Source of the DNA: Amycolatopsis tucumanensis
GTDB lineage: Bacteria > Actinomycetota > Actinomycetes > Mycobacteriales > Pseudonocardiaceae
Length of the DNA: 62,344 bases
Direction of reading: 5' to 3'
Assembly: GCF_021654135.1 (NCBI RefSeq)
Contig: NZ_JAKGSD010000050.1
Location: forward strand, 1-62,344
Shown: positions 41,002 through 50,314 of the stretch, in pieces
How positions within the stretch are numbered: the stretch's first letter is position 1
Layout of the letters: every line of letters begins with the position of its first letter
The notes under the pieces: generated by a model
The model's input: the letters and a program-made list of their open reading frames with translations, nothing else
Database searches by the model: none
What the model was told of the DNA's origin: nothing
Program-made: the position numbers and the translations under genes

Positions 41002-41811
41002 ATGGGCTATCAGAGGTTCGTCGCCCTCGGCGACAGTTGCGCGGAAGGCCTGCACGACCCGTACCCGGGCACCGACATCTACCGGGGCTGGGCCGATCTG
41101 GCCGCGGCCACGCTGGCCCAGTACGACCCCGCCTTCCGGTACGCCAACCTGGCCGTCCGCGGCCGCCGCCTCGACCAGATCATCGTCGAGCAGATCCCCG
41201 CGGCACTGGACCTCAAGCCCGACCTCGTCACGCTCTTCGGCGGCGCGAACGACGTCATGACCCGCACCTACCGCGCCGAGGTCGTCGCGAAGCGGGTGGA
41301 CGCGGCCATCCGCATGCTCACCCGCGCCGCGCCCACCGTCGTCGTCTTCACGCTCAGCGACGTCTCCGGCCGCGTGCCCGGCCTGCTGCGCATCCGCCAC
41401 CGCCTGGAAGCCCTCAACGACGCGATCCACGCGTCCGCGGCGAAACACGGCGCCGAGGTGGTCGACCTGTGGGGCGAGGAAGCCGTGCACGACCTGCGCT
41501 ACTTCGGCCCGGACCGGCTGCACCTGTCCGAGTACGGCCACCGCCGCCTGGCCGCGCACCTGCTCACGACCCTCGGCGTCGACTACGACCCGGCCTGGCT
41601 GGAGCCGCTGCCCGGCGACCCGGTGCGCCCCGGCCTGCGCGCGCACGCCGGGTGGGTGTGGCGCGAGGTCCTGCCGGTGATGGTCACCCGCACCCGCAAC
41701 TGGTTCACCGGCCGGTCGCCCGGCGACGGTTTCGCGCCGAAGCGCCCCGATCTGCTCCCCGTCATCGCCGACGAGCTGGCGTCGTGGAAAACGATCCCCG
41801 GCAGCGCCTGA
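41002..41811 (+). CDS. SGNH/GDSL-family hydrolase
   Basis: Esterase/lipase of the SGNH superfamily, 269 residues. Block I FVALGDSCAEGL carries the nucleophile Ser, block II NLAVRGRRLDQI the Gly, block III LFGGANDVM the Asn, and block V DRLHLSEYGHRRLA the Asp-His pair. No signal peptide, so cytoplasmic. ATG 41002 follows GGAGAG. The downstream TetR gene starts 28 bases before this gene ends. Confidence 0.92.
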   Translation: MGYQRFVALGDSCAEGLHDPYPGTDIYRGWADLAAATLAQYDPAFRYANLAVRGRRLDQIIVEQIPAALDLKPDLVTLFGGANDVMTRTYRAEVVAKRVDAAIRMLTRAAPTVVVFTLSDVSGRVPGLLRIRHRLEALNDAIHASAAKHGAEVVDLWGEEAVHDLRYFGPDRLHLSEYGHRRLAAHLLTTLGVDYDPAWLEPLPGDPVRPGLRAHAGWVWREVLPVMVTRTRNWFTGRSPGDGFAPKRPDLLPVIADELASWKTIPGSA

Positions 41812-42350
41812 TCGACAGCGCCGTCGCCGTCCTGACCAGCGAGGGTGTCGAGGCCGTCACCCTGCGGCGGATCGCGCGCGAGGCGGGCGTCTCGCACGGC
41901 GCGCCGCTGCGGCACTTCGCCGGGCGGGCCGAACTGCTCGCCGCGGTCGCCGCGTCCGGGTTCGCGGAGCTGCACGACCGCGCGGCCGCCCTGCCGGAGG
42001 GCAACCCGCAGCAACGGCTGCTGACGGCGTGCCGCCGCTACCTCGACTTCGCGCTGGCGAACCCGGCCATGTTCGAGCTGATGTTCCGGCCGGACCTGAT
42101 CGACGTGCGCGAACCCGCGCTGGCCCGCCTGTCCAGCGCGGTGTTCGAGCAGTTCCTGGACCTGGTGACTCAAGCGCAAGCGGTCGGCTGGCGGCGGGGC
42201 ACCGCTTCGCGTCCGCTCGCCGCGTCGCTGTGGGCGTCGCTGCACGGCCTCGCCGCGCTGTGGCTGCGCGGCGGGTTGCCGTCGGCCGCCGAGTCCTCCG
42301 ACGTCGAGCAGACGCTGGCTGTCACGCTCAACACCTACCTCCGCTCCTGA
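41784..42350 (+). CDS. TetR-family regulator coupled to the SGNH gene
   Basis: 188 residues with the HTH near 10-55 (VTLRRIAREAGVSHGAPLRHFAGRAELLAAV) and a TetR C-terminal domain of the TetR_C_33-like sort. GTG 41784 lies inside the hydrolase gene, so both are made from one mRNA. Its 3' end overlaps the convergent decarboxylase by 16 bases. Probably an autoregulator of the pair. Confidence 0.88.
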   Translation: MENDPRQRLIDSAVAVLTSEGVEAVTLRRIAREAGVSHGAPLRHFAGRAELLAAVAASGFAELHDRAAALPEGNPQQRLLTACRRYLDFALANPAMFELMFRPDLIDVREPALARLSSAVFEQFLDLVTQAQAVGWRRGTASRPLAASLWASLHGLAALWLRGGLPSAAESSDVEQTLAVTLNTYLRS

Positions 42351-43783
42351 CACGCGGCGGCGATCCGCCGGTACGCCGCCTCCACGTGCTCGGCGCGGGT
42401 GGCCGGTGAGCCGACCGCGAGCCGCAGCAGCACGTGCCCGTTCACCTTGGTGTGGCTCAGGAACAGCTCGCCCGACGCGTTGAGCCGTTCCATCGCGGCG
42501 AGGGTCTCCGCGTCCGGGTCGGGAACGGACGACGGCCACCGGGGCCGGAAGCACACCAGCCCGAACGGGTGCCCCGGGTGCAGCTCGAACCCGTCGTCGG
42601 CGTCGATCAGGCGGGCGAACCGCGCGGCCAGTTCGACGCAGTTCCGGATGTGCGCGCGCAGCCCCTCCGCGCCGTACCAGCGGATCACCGACCACAGCTT
42701 CAGCGCGCGGAACCGCCGCCCGAGCGGAACCTGCCAGTCCCGGTAGTCGATCACCTCGCCCGACTCCGTCGCCGTGTTGCGCAGGTACTCCGGCAGGATC
42801 GACAACGCGTCGATCATCGGCCGCCGGTCCCGCACCCACAGCACACCGCAGTCGAAGTTGGTGAGCAGCCACTTGTGCGGGTTGGTCGCGTACGAGTCCG
42901 CGTACTCGGCCACGCCGTCGTTGATCCACCGCAGCTCCGGGCACACCGCGGCTGATCCGGCGTAGGCCGCGTCCACGTGCAGCCACACCCCGGCCGCGCG
43001 GCACACCGCGCCGATCTCCGCGACCGGGTCGATCGCCGTGGTGGACGTCGTCCCGATCGTCGCGCAGACCAGCGCCGGCACCGCGCCCCCGGCCACGTCC
43101 TCGGCGATCATGCGCCGCAGCTCGGCGACGTCCATCGCGAGCGTCACCGGATCCACCGGCACCATCCGGACGTTCTCCCCACCGAGACCCGCGATGCGGC
43201 CGGCCCGCTGCAGTGACGAGTGCGTCTCGGTGGAGACGTAGATCCGGTAGGTGCCCGTCACGCCGTGGTCGCGGATCTTCCCGCCGCTCGCCCGGTGCAG
43301 CGCGGCGAGCAACGCCACCAGCGCCGCGCTCGACGCCGAGTCCTGGATGACCCCGCCACCCGCGCCGTCGGTGCGGAACTCGGCGGGCAGCCCGAGCAGC
43401 TCGGCGAGCCAGTCGACCACGACGGTCTCCAGCTCGGTGCACGCCGGGCTCGTCGCCCACACCATCCCCTGCACGCCGAGGCCGCTGGACAGCAGGTCGC
43501 CGAGGATCGCCGGGCCGGAGGCGTTGGCCGGGAAGTAGGCGAAGAAGTCCGGGTGCTGCCAGTGGGTGATGCCCGGCAGGATCACGCGGTCCAGGTCGCC
43601 GAGGAGGTCCTCGAACGGCTCACCCCGCTCCGGCGGGTGCGCCGGCAGCCGGTCGCGCACCTCCCCCGGCGCGAGCGGCGAGCGCACCGGCCGGTCCTCG
43701 ATCGTGCTCAGGTAGTCGGCCACCCAGTCGACGACCTGCTTGCCGTAGCGCCGGAACTCCTCCGGTGTCATGTGCCCCGTCAT
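42335..43783 (-). CDS. PLP-dependent aromatic-L-amino-acid decarboxylase-like protein
   Basis: Group II decarboxylase that would convert an L-amino acid (Trp, Tyr, Dopa or similar) to the amine. 482 residues: HPDFFAYFPANAS, GGGVIQDSASSAALVALLAA, VSTETHSSLQRAGRI, WLHVDAAYAGSAAVCPELR and the PLP lysine in SYATNPHKWLLTNFDC. Length is typical. ATG 43783 is chosen; ATG 43771 (MTPEEFRRYG) is equally plausible. Followed on the same strand upstream by a metal ATPase gene with a 9-base gap, without obvious functional link. Confidence 0.9.
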   Translation of the reverse strand: MTGHMTPEEFRRYGKQVVDWVADYLSTIEDRPVRSPLAPGEVRDRLPAHPPERGEPFEDLLGDLDRVILPGITHWQHPDFFAYFPANASGPAILGDLLSSGLGVQGMVWATSPACTELETVVVDWLAELLGLPAEFRTDGAGGGVIQDSASSAALVALLAALHRASGGKIRDHGVTGTYRIYVSTETHSSLQRAGRIAGLGGENVRMVPVDPVTLAMDVAELRRMIAEDVAGGAVPALVCATIGTTSTTAIDPVAEIGAVCRAAGVWLHVDAAYAGSAAVCPELRWINDGVAEYADSYATNPHKWLLTNFDCGVLWVRDRRPMIDALSILPEYLRNTATESGEVIDYRDWQVPLGRRFRALKLWSVIRWYGAEGLRAHIRNCVELAARFARLIDADDGFELHPGHPFGLVCFRPRWPSSVPDPDAETLAAMERLNASGELFLSHTKVNGHVLLRLAVGSPATRAEHVEAAYRRIAAACQERR

Positions 43784-43792
43784 GTCCCCGAG

Positions 43793-45592
43793 TCAACCGC
43801 GCCACGCCTTTTCGCGCAGCAACCGCAGGCCGTTGAGCGCCACCAGCACCGTCGAGCCCTCGTGACCGGCGACGCCGAGCGGCAGCGGCAGCTCGCCGAA
43901 CAGGTCCCAGAGCACCAGCCCGACGATGAACCCGCCCGCGATCGCGAGGTTGGCCAGCACCAGCCGCCGCGCGCGACGGGCCAGTGCGACGACCGCGGGG
44001 ATCGCCGTCAGCTCGTCCCGCACGACGACCGCGTCGGCGGTCTCCAGCGCCAGGTCCGATCCGGCCCGTCCCATCGCGATGCCGGTGTTGGCCGCGGCCA
44101 GGGCGGGCGCGTCGTTGACGCCGTCGCCGACCAGCAGGACCCGCTCGCCGAGCTCCCGGACGGCGGCGACCTTGTCCTGCGGCAGCAGCCCGGCCCGCAC
44201 GTCGGTGATGCCGACCTCGTCCGCCACCCGCGCCGCCGCCCGCGGGTTGTCCCCGGTCAGCAGCACGGGGGAAGCCCAGCTCAGCGCGGTCACGGCGGCG
44301 CGCGCGTCCGGGCGCACGCGGTCGGCGAGCCCGAGCACGCCCGCCGGTTCGCCGTCCACCCGGACCAGCACCGCGGTCCGCCCGTCCGCCTCGGCCTCGC
44401 GCACCGCCTCGCCGTCGTCCCGGCCGACGAACACCTGCCGCCCGTCGACCACCGCGTGCACGCCCCGGCCGGGCTCGGCGCGGAAGTCCCGCGCCGGAGG
44501 CACCCGGTCCGCGGCCGCGACGATCGCCCGGCCCAGCGGGTGCTCACTCGCCTGCTCCGCACCGGCCGCGAGGCGCAAAACATCCTTTTCGGACATCCCG
44601 AGTGGACGGACCTCGACCACGCGCGGCGACCCCTCGGTCAGGGTGCCGGTCTTGTCGAACGCGACGCGCTCCGTCGTGCCGAGCCGTTCGAGCACCACAG
44701 CCGACTTGACCAGCACACCGTGCCGCCCGGCGTTGGCGATGGCGGACAGCAGCGGCGGCATGGTCGCGAGCACCACTGCGCACGGCGAGGCGACGATCAT
44801 GAACGTCATGGCGCGCAGCAGCGTTTCCTGCAGGCCGGCGCCGAAAACCAGCGGCACCAGGAACAACGCCAGCGTCGCCACCACCACGCCGACCGAGTAC
44901 CGCTGCTCGATCTTCTCGATGAACAGCTGGGTCTTCGCCTTGGTCGCCGACGCCTCCTCGACCATCGCGACGATCCGCGCCAGCACCGTGTCCGAGGAGT
45001 CGCGCGTGACCCGCACCCGCAGCACGCCGGTGCCGTTCAGGGTGCCCGCGAACACCTCGTCGCCGACGGCCTTCGGCACCGGCATCGACTCGCCGGTGAT
45101 CGACGACTGGTCCACCTCGCTCGCGCCGTCCAGCACGACGCCGTCCCCGCCGATGCGCTCCCCCGGCCGGACCACGAACTCGTCGCCCACTTCGTAGCTG
45201 TCCGCCTCGCCGGTCAGGTCGAGGAGGCTGCGCACCGAATCCGCGGTGCGTTGCGTGGCGACCGCCTCCAGCGCGCCGGAGGTCGCGAAGATGACGATCA
45301 GCAGGCCGCCGTCGAGGACCTGCCCGATCGCCGCGGCGCCGACGGCGGCCACGACCATCAGCAGGTCGACGTCCAGCATCCGCTCGCGCAGCGCCCGCAG
45401 CCCCGCCAGCAGCGGCTCCCACCCGCCCGCGGCGTAACAGCCCAGGTAGAGGGCCCAGTACAGCCAAGCGGGGCCGCCACCGAGGTCGGCCGCGAGCCCG
45501 GCCAGGAACAACACCAGCGCGGCCAGCGCCCACCGGACCTCGGGCAGCAGCAGCCGGCGCGCGGGACGGACCGCGGCCGCTCTGTCGATCAT
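43793..45592 (-). CDS. P1B-type metal-transporting ATPase with SPC motif
   Basis: Exports a transition metal across the plasma membrane using ATP. 599 residues from ATG 45592 (ATG 45613 is an alternative inside the promoter). Membrane motif VASPCAVVL has SPC in place of CPC, and the C-terminal helix has HEGSTVLVALN, the pair typical of the P1B-4 (Co/Fe/Zn, CtpD/CoaT-like) group. TGES actuator, DKTGTLTEG phosphorylation site, SEHPLG and GDGVNDAPAL are intact. No N-terminal heavy-metal-binding domain. Divergent from an ArsR sensor across a 24-bp operator. Confidence 0.9.
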   Translation of the reverse strand: MIDRAAAVRPARRLLLPEVRWALAALVLFLAGLAADLGGGPAWLYWALYLGCYAAGGWEPLLAGLRALRERMLDVDLLMVVAAVGAAAIGQVLDGGLLIVIFATSGALEAVATQRTADSVRSLLDLTGEADSYEVGDEFVVRPGERIGGDGVVLDGASEVDQSSITGESMPVPKAVGDEVFAGTLNGTGVLRVRVTRDSSDTVLARIVAMVEEASATKAKTQLFIEKIEQRYSVGVVVATLALFLVPLVFGAGLQETLLRAMTFMIVASPCAVVLATMPPLLSAIANAGRHGVLVKSAVVLERLGTTERVAFDKTGTLTEGSPRVVEVRPLGMSEKDVLRLAAGAEQASEHPLGRAIVAAADRVPPARDFRAEPGRGVHAVVDGRQVFVGRDDGEAVREAEADGRTAVLVRVDGEPAGVLGLADRVRPDARAAVTALSWASPVLLTGDNPRAAARVADEVGITDVRAGLLPQDKVAAVRELGERVLLVGDGVNDAPALAAANTGIAMGRAGSDLALETADAVVVRDELTAIPAVVALARRARRLVLANLAIAGGFIVGLVLWDLFGELPLPLGVAGHEGSTVLVALNGLRLLREKAWRG

Positions 45593-45619
45593 TTGCACCA
45601 CGTGCCGAAGCATACCCGA

Positions 45620-45657
45620 ACACATGAAGACGTCTACATGTGTTCTTCGACTAGAAT
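45620..45657. promoter_or_regulatory. ArsR-type operator and arsR promoter
   Basis: 45620-45643 is a 24-bp dyad with 22 symmetric positions: acacatg and catgtgt arms around agacgtct. A -10 box TAGAAT (45652-45657) stands 6 bases before the ArsR GTG, so the transcript is leaderless. Binding would occlude both divergent promoters; metal release is expected to open them. Confidence 0.8.
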
Positions 45658-45663
45658 CGTCTC

Positions 45664-46020
45664 GTGGGTCACGGAGTCGACAGCAAGGACAGGCGGGCAG
45701 CGTCGCTGGACGCGCAGAGCGCGGCGACCGTCGCCGCCACCCTGCAGGCTCTGGCCACACCCAGCCGCCTGCTGATGCTCTCCCGGCTGCGGCAGGGGCC
45801 GTGCGCGGTCGGCGAGCTGGCCGAGGCGGTCGGCATGGAGCAGTCCGCGGTCAGCCACCAGCTCCGCCTGCTGCGCAACCTCGGCCTGGTCACCGGGCAG
45901 CGCTCGGGCCGCAGCATCGTCTACAGCCTCTACGACAACCACGTCGCCCAGCTGCTCGACGAGGCCGTCTACCACATCGAGCACCTCCGGCTCGGAGTTC
46001 CGGACAGCACCACCGCCTGA
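45664..46020 (+). CDS. ArsR/SmtB-family metal-sensing repressor
   Basis: 118-residue winged-helix repressor. DNA-recognition helix EAVGMEQSAVSHQLRLLRNLGLV; the last helix has DNHVAQLLDEAVYHIEH, i.e. DxH-x10-HxxH, the alpha-5 metal site of CzrA/SmtB-type Zn/Co/Ni sensors. No alpha-3 Cys pair, so arsenic or cadmium sensing is unlikely. GTG 45664 is 6 bases after TAGAAT. It very likely controls the divergent P1B ATPase. Confidence 0.92.
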   Translation: MGHGVDSKDRRAASLDAQSAATVAATLQALATPSRLLMLSRLRQGPCAVGELAEAVGMEQSAVSHQLRLLRNLGLVTGQRSGRSIVYSLYDNHVAQLLDEAVYHIEHLRLGVPDSTTA

Positions 46021-46036
46021 CTGGCAAAGTGGTGGC

Positions 46037-46528
46037 GTGACGAATCCCGTGGTGGATCTGCGGCCGCCCGCGAACCTGGTCAGCCGCAAGGCCGTGCTGT
46101 TCTGGGCCACGCGTGCGGCGATCGGCTGGGTCGTCGTGCTCGCCGGCGAGGGCGTGTGGCTGGGGCTGACCGGCTGGTTCCCGCTGGTCGTCGCGCTCGC
46201 CGTGACCGCGGTGGTGGCGATCGCGCACCTCGCCGTCATGCCGCAGTGGCGCTTCCGCGTGCACCGCTGGGAGACCACGCCCCAGGTCGTCTACACGCAG
46301 TCCGGCTGGATCAACCAGGAGCGCCGCATCGCGCCGGTGTCCCGGATCCAGACCGTCGACACCGAACGCGGCCCGCTGGAGCGGTTGTTCGGGCTGGCGA
46401 ACCTGACCGTGACGACGGCCTCGGCGCGCGGACCCGTCCAGATCCACGGCCTCGACATCGAGGTCGCGCAGCGGCTGACCCAGGAGCTCGCCACGCAGAC
46501 GCAGGCCACGCCGGGGGACGCGACGTGA
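46037..46528 (+). CDS. PH-domain membrane protein (YdbS-like)
   Basis: 163 residues: two adjoining transmembrane helices (about 26-70) followed by a bacterial PH (bPH_2) domain (PQVVYTQSGWINQERRIAPVSRIQTVDTERGPLERLFGLANLTVTTA). Cell-membrane protein of unknown function that pairs with a larger three-PH-domain partner, as YdbS/YdbT in Bacillus. The next gene overlaps the stop (GTGA). Confidence 0.85.
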   Translation: MTNPVVDLRPPANLVSRKAVLFWATRAAIGWVVVLAGEGVWLGLTGWFPLVVALAVTAVVAIAHLAVMPQWRFRVHRWETTPQVVYTQSGWINQERRIAPVSRIQTVDTERGPLERLFGLANLTVTTASARGPVQIHGLDIEVAQRLTQELATQTQATPGDAT

Positions 46529-47970
46529 ACGACGACTGGCAGCGGCTCAGCGCGCGCATGCTCGCGGTCCACCCGGTGCAGGAGGTCGTGCGCCTGCTGC
46601 CGGTGCTGATCGGCGTGCTGTTCATCGGCCGCGGCGGCCAGGGGCAGATCTGGAGCCTCGTCGGCCTCGGGCTGGCGATCGCGGCCGGGCTGCTGCGCTG
46701 GTTCACCACGACCTACCAGATCACCGCCGAGCACGTGCGTGTGCGGCGCGGCCTGCTCAGCCGCAAGGAACTCTCCGTGCCACGCGACCGGATCCGCACG
46801 GTCGACCTCACTTCCCGTCCACTGCAACGGATCCTCGGGCTGAGCCGGGTCGTGATCGGCACCGGCCGCGGCGACTGGCAGGGCGCGATGGGCGTCACGC
46901 TGGACTCGCTGGCGACAGCGGATGCCGCACGGTTGCGCGAAGAGCTGCTGCACCGCCGCACCGAACACACCGAGGGCCTGGTGGACGTGCTGGCCGAACT
47001 GCGGCCGGGGTGGGTGCGGTTCGGGCCGTTCACGCTGTCCGGCATCGCCGCGATCGGTGTGGTCGTCGGCTCGCTGGCCAACCTGTTCAACGAGGTGCGC
47101 ATCGACGAGGACGACTTCGGGATGCTGCAGTCGCTCGTCGGCCGGGTCGCGTCGACTCCGGTGTGGCTCATCGTGATCGTGCTGCTGGTGCTGACCGTCG
47201 TGCTGGTGTCCGTGCTGTCGGTGATCGCGTACGTGCTGGCGTTCTGGAACTTCCGGCTGGCCCGCGGCGAAGGCACGCTGCGCGTGACGCGCGGCCTGCT
47301 GACCACCCGCCAGACCACGATCGAGCTGCGCCGCCTGCGCGGGGCCGAGATCAGCGAACCGCTGCTGCTGCGCGCCGCCCGCGGGGCACGCTGCTCGGCG
47401 ATCACCACCGGATTGCGTGGCGAGCACAGCGGTTCCGTGCTGCTGCCGCCCGCCCCGCGCGCGGTGGCGCACCGCGTGGCGGGCGATGTCCTCGAAGATC
47501 CGGCGGCCGCCACTGCCGAACTGGTCCAGCACGGTCCGCGCGCCCACCTGCGCCGGCACACGCGGGCGTTCCTGTTCGCGGCGGCCGTGACCGGGCTGTG
47601 CGCGCTGCTGTGGTGGTTCGCGGACTGGCCCGCCTGGCTGTGGCAGGTCGCGCTGGCGCTGTTCCCGATCGGCGCGTTGCTGGCCGAGGACCGCTACCGC
47701 AACCTGGGGCACGCGCTGATCGGCGGCAAACTGGTGTTCCGGCAGGGCAGCCTGGTGCGGCGGCGACAGGTGCTCGCGACCGAGGGTGTGATCGGCTGGG
47801 TGTTCCACCGGTCGTTCTTCCAGCGGCGGGCCGGGCTGATCTCGCTGACCGCGACCACGGCCGCCGGGCGTCAGCACTACACCGGCGTCGACGTCCCGGC
47901 CGCGGAAGCCATCGCGCTCGCCGACGCCGCGGAACCCGGTCTGCTGGAGCCGTTCCTGGTCCGGCGGTAG
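46525..47970 (+). CDS. PH-domain membrane protein (YdbT-like)
   Basis: 481 residues with three bPH_2 domains (around 65-140, 245-320 and 390-475) separated by paired hydrophobic helices (for example FTLSGIAAIGVVVGSLANLF, VWLIVIVLLVLTVVLVSVLSVIAYVLAF, FLFAAAVTGLCALLWWF). Conserved signature RVRRGLLSRKELSVPRDRIRTVDLTSRPLQRILGLSRV. Partner of the preceding protein by coupling. In Bacillus the pair affects bacteriocin sensitivity; role here unknown. Confidence 0.87.
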   Translation: MNDDWQRLSARMLAVHPVQEVVRLLPVLIGVLFIGRGGQGQIWSLVGLGLAIAAGLLRWFTTTYQITAEHVRVRRGLLSRKELSVPRDRIRTVDLTSRPLQRILGLSRVVIGTGRGDWQGAMGVTLDSLATADAARLREELLHRRTEHTEGLVDVLAELRPGWVRFGPFTLSGIAAIGVVVGSLANLFNEVRIDEDDFGMLQSLVGRVASTPVWLIVIVLLVLTVVLVSVLSVIAYVLAFWNFRLARGEGTLRVTRGLLTTRQTTIELRRLRGAEISEPLLLRAARGARCSAITTGLRGEHSGSVLLPPAPRAVAHRVAGDVLEDPAAATAELVQHGPRAHLRRHTRAFLFAAAVTGLCALLWWFADWPAWLWQVALALFPIGALLAEDRYRNLGHALIGGKLVFRQGSLVRRRQVLATEGVIGWVFHRSFFQRRAGLISLTATTAAGRQHYTGVDVPAAEAIALADAAEPGLLEPFLVRR

Positions 47971-48040
47971 GGACAACCCGACCGGCGATCGACCGGTGCA
48001 CCGCAGTGATCTCGTTGCCGCACGGGCGAAAACTCGTGGC

Positions 48041-48721
48041 ATGACTGCTTCGACGCGGATCCGCCCGCCGCTCGTCGGACTCGGGCTCGTCACTGTCGCC
48101 TTCCTCGCCTACGCGCTGCCGCCCTACCTCGGGCTGGACCCGGCGCAGTCCCGCGTGCCGGCCCGGTCCGGCACGTGGTTCCACTACCCGCTGCTGGTGA
48201 CGCACATCTTCCTGGGCACGGCGGTGCTGGTGACCGCCGTGCTGCAACTGTGGCCGTGGCTGCGGCAGAAGCACCCCGAGGTGCACCGGTGGAGCGGCCG
48301 GATTTACGTGTTCGCGGCCATCCCGGGCGGGCTCGCCGCGCTCGCCGTGGCGCCGCTGGGGGCGGCCGGGCTGAACCAGCGCGCGGCGAACACGATGCTG
48401 GCGCTGCTGTGGCTCGGCACGACGGTGACGGGTTATGTGATGGCCCGGCGGCGCCGGTACGCGCAGCACCGCGAGTGGATGGTGCGCAGCTTCGCGCTGT
48501 GCTTCTCCATCGTGGTCAACCGCCTGTGGACGACGGTGTGCGTGGCCGCGTTCGTGCCCGACCCGTCCGACGCGGTGGCCCTCCAGCAGGCGATCGGCGT
48601 CGGCACGTGGATGAGCTGGCTGGTGAACCTGCTGATCGCGGAGTGGTGGCTGCAGCACACGCGGCACCGCCGCAAGACCCGCCGCGCGCCGCTCAGCTCT
48701 CCCGTGCCAGCCGGAACGTGA
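48041..48721 (+). CDS. DUF2306 family membrane protein
   Basis: 226 residues and about six hydrophobic helices (VGLGLVTVAFLAYALPPYLGL, FLGTAVLVTAVLQLWPWL, and so on). Family features: HRWSGRIYVFAAIPGGLAAL and AQHREWMVRSFALCFSIVVNRLW with conserved His residues. Function unknown. Ends inside the convergent epoxide hydrolase gene (29-base overlap). Confidence 0.8.
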   Translation: MTASTRIRPPLVGLGLVTVAFLAYALPPYLGLDPAQSRVPARSGTWFHYPLLVTHIFLGTAVLVTAVLQLWPWLRQKHPEVHRWSGRIYVFAAIPGGLAALAVAPLGAAGLNQRAANTMLALLWLGTTVTGYVMARRRRYAQHREWMVRSFALCFSIVVNRLWTTVCVAAFVPDPSDAVALQQAIGVGTWMSWLVNLLIAEWWLQHTRHRRKTRRAPLSSPVPAGT

Positions 48722-49880
48722 GGCGCAGGTCCGCGACCCACTCCGCCGGGATCTCCCACGGGATGAAGTGCCCGCCACGCTCGTGGGCGCGCACGTTGAC
48801 CAGGTTGTACCAGCCACCCCGCTCGCTCGCCACGAAGTTCCGCACCCGCTCGCCGGGCGTCGACACGCCCGGCGGGTTTTCGTGGTTCACCAGGGTGAGG
48901 CCGGTCGGCGCCTCGACCACCGGCTGCCGGTCGTGCGACGGCGTCCACGGGTAGCGGTTGTTGTTGGCATACGTGCGGATCGAGGTGCCGATCGTGTTCG
49001 TCACCCAGTAGATCGTCGCGTGGGTGAGCAGGTCGTCCTTGCGGTACACCGTCTCCGGGGAACTCCACTTGACCCACCGCTGCAGGATCCACGCGAGCAT
49101 CCCGGCGGGCGAGTCCGTCAGCCCGAACGACAGCGTGCTCGGCTCCAGCACGTGCGCGGTCAGGTGCACCGCGAACCGCCGCTCCAGCTCCAGCACCCGC
49201 GCGTGCGCGTCGGCGGGCAGCCCCGGCGGGATCGGCTGCCCGCCGGTGATGTCCCACGCGCGCTCGCCGTTGAACATGCTCAGCTTCTGCCCGGATCCGA
49301 TGTGGATGCCGTGCAGTGAATCCGCGTGCTTGTGCCCGAGCTGCCCGGCGATCAGGGCGCCGACGTCGCAACCCCCGACGGCGTACTTGCCGAACCCCAG
49401 CACCCCGGTCATCAGCTCGTGGAAGATGTCGGCGATCTTCCAGTAGTTCAGGTCCGCGCGCGGCAACGGCGACGAGAACCCGAAACCGGGAAGCGACGGC
49501 ACGATCACGTCGAACGCCTCCCCGTCGCCGTCGGGTTCGGCGAGCGAGTCGACCACTTTCGACCAGTGCCAGAACGTCCACGGCCACCCGTGGAGCAGGA
49601 TCAGCGGCGTCGGGGACGGCCCGGCGCCGGGTTTGCGCATGAAGTGCACGGGCACGCCGCCGACCTCGACGCGGTAGTGGTCATAGGCGTTCATCGCCGC
49701 CTCGGCCGCCCGCCAGTCGTAACCGGACCGCCAGTGCTCGACGAGTTCCTGGAGCAGCGCGCGGTTCACACCGTAGGCGGAGTCCTCGTTGCCGAGGTCG
49801 TCCGGCCAGCGGGTCAGCTCCAGCCGCCGCCGGAGGTCGTCGAGCACCTCGCCGGGCACGTGGATGGGCGTCGGTTTCAC
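48693..49880 (-). CDS. Epoxide hydrolase (alpha/beta fold)
   Basis: Opens epoxides to diols. 395 residues with the N-terminal EHN lid region (1-110), oxyanion LLHGWPW, nucleophile Asp in GGCDVGAL, a Tyr-bearing cap and the catalytic His in ERGGHFIPWE. GTG 49880 overlaps the MarR stop (GTGA). MarR-linked epoxide hydrolases usually detoxify or degrade; substrate not readable. Confidence 0.9.
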   Translation of the reverse strand: MKPTPIHVPGEVLDDLRRRLELTRWPDDLGNEDSAYGVNRALLQELVEHWRSGYDWRAAEAAMNAYDHYRVEVGGVPVHFMRKPGAGPSPTPLILLHGWPWTFWHWSKVVDSLAEPDGDGEAFDVIVPSLPGFGFSSPLPRADLNYWKIADIFHELMTGVLGFGKYAVGGCDVGALIAGQLGHKHADSLHGIHIGSGQKLSMFNGERAWDITGGQPIPPGLPADAHARVLELERRFAVHLTAHVLEPSTLSFGLTDSPAGMLAWILQRWVKWSSPETVYRKDDLLTHATIYWVTNTIGTSIRTYANNNRYPWTPSHDRQPVVEAPTGLTLVNHENPPGVSTPGERVRNFVASERGGWYNLVNVRAHERGGHFIPWEIPAEWVADLRLTFRLARES

Positions 49881-50302
49881 TGTTCCCCCAGTTCTACGAG
49901 GTGCAGGAGGGCGGGCAGGGCGGCGGCGATCGCGGTCCGTTCCGCACGCGGCAACTGAGCGGCGAGCCGCTCCAGGTGCTTGATCCGCTCGGCGCGCCGC
50001 CCCTCGACGATCGCCGCGCCGTCGGGCGTGATCCGCACGATCACGGCCCGCCCGTCGGAGGGGTCCGGCAGCCGCTCGACGAGTCCCTCGCGCTCCAGTT
50101 TGGTCACCATCTGCGTGATCGCGGACTGCGTGACCTGCTCGTCGGCGGTCAGCTCGCCCAGCCGCTTCGGCCCGCGGGTGGCGAGCGTGTGCAGCACGGA
50201 CAACGTGGTGAAGCTCAGCCGCTGCACCGCGGGCAGGCGGATGTTCATGCGCGTGAAGCGCTCCATCACGACCGTCAGCTCGGTGATGTCCAGCTCGCGC
50301 AC
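49877..50302 (-). CDS. MarR-family regulator
   Basis: 141 residues, winged helix in the middle (RLGELTADEQVTQSAITQMVTKLEREGLVERLPDPSDGRAVIVRITPDG). GTG 50302 is preferred because a TATAAC box (50314-50309) is exactly 6 bases upstream, matching other leaderless genes here; GTG 50305 adds one residue. It forms a unit with the epoxide hydrolase and lies 12 bases from the end of a sterol-desaturase gene; the unusually A+T-rich stretch 50309-50332 is the likely promoter and operator. Confidence 0.88.
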   Translation of the reverse strand: MRELDITELTVVMERFTRMNIRLPAVQRLSFTTLSVLHTLATRGPKRLGELTADEQVTQSAITQMVTKLEREGLVERLPDPSDGRAVIVRITPDGAAIVEGRRAERIKHLERLAAQLPRAERTAIAAALPALLHLVELGEQ

Positions 50303-50314
50303 CACCCAGTTATA

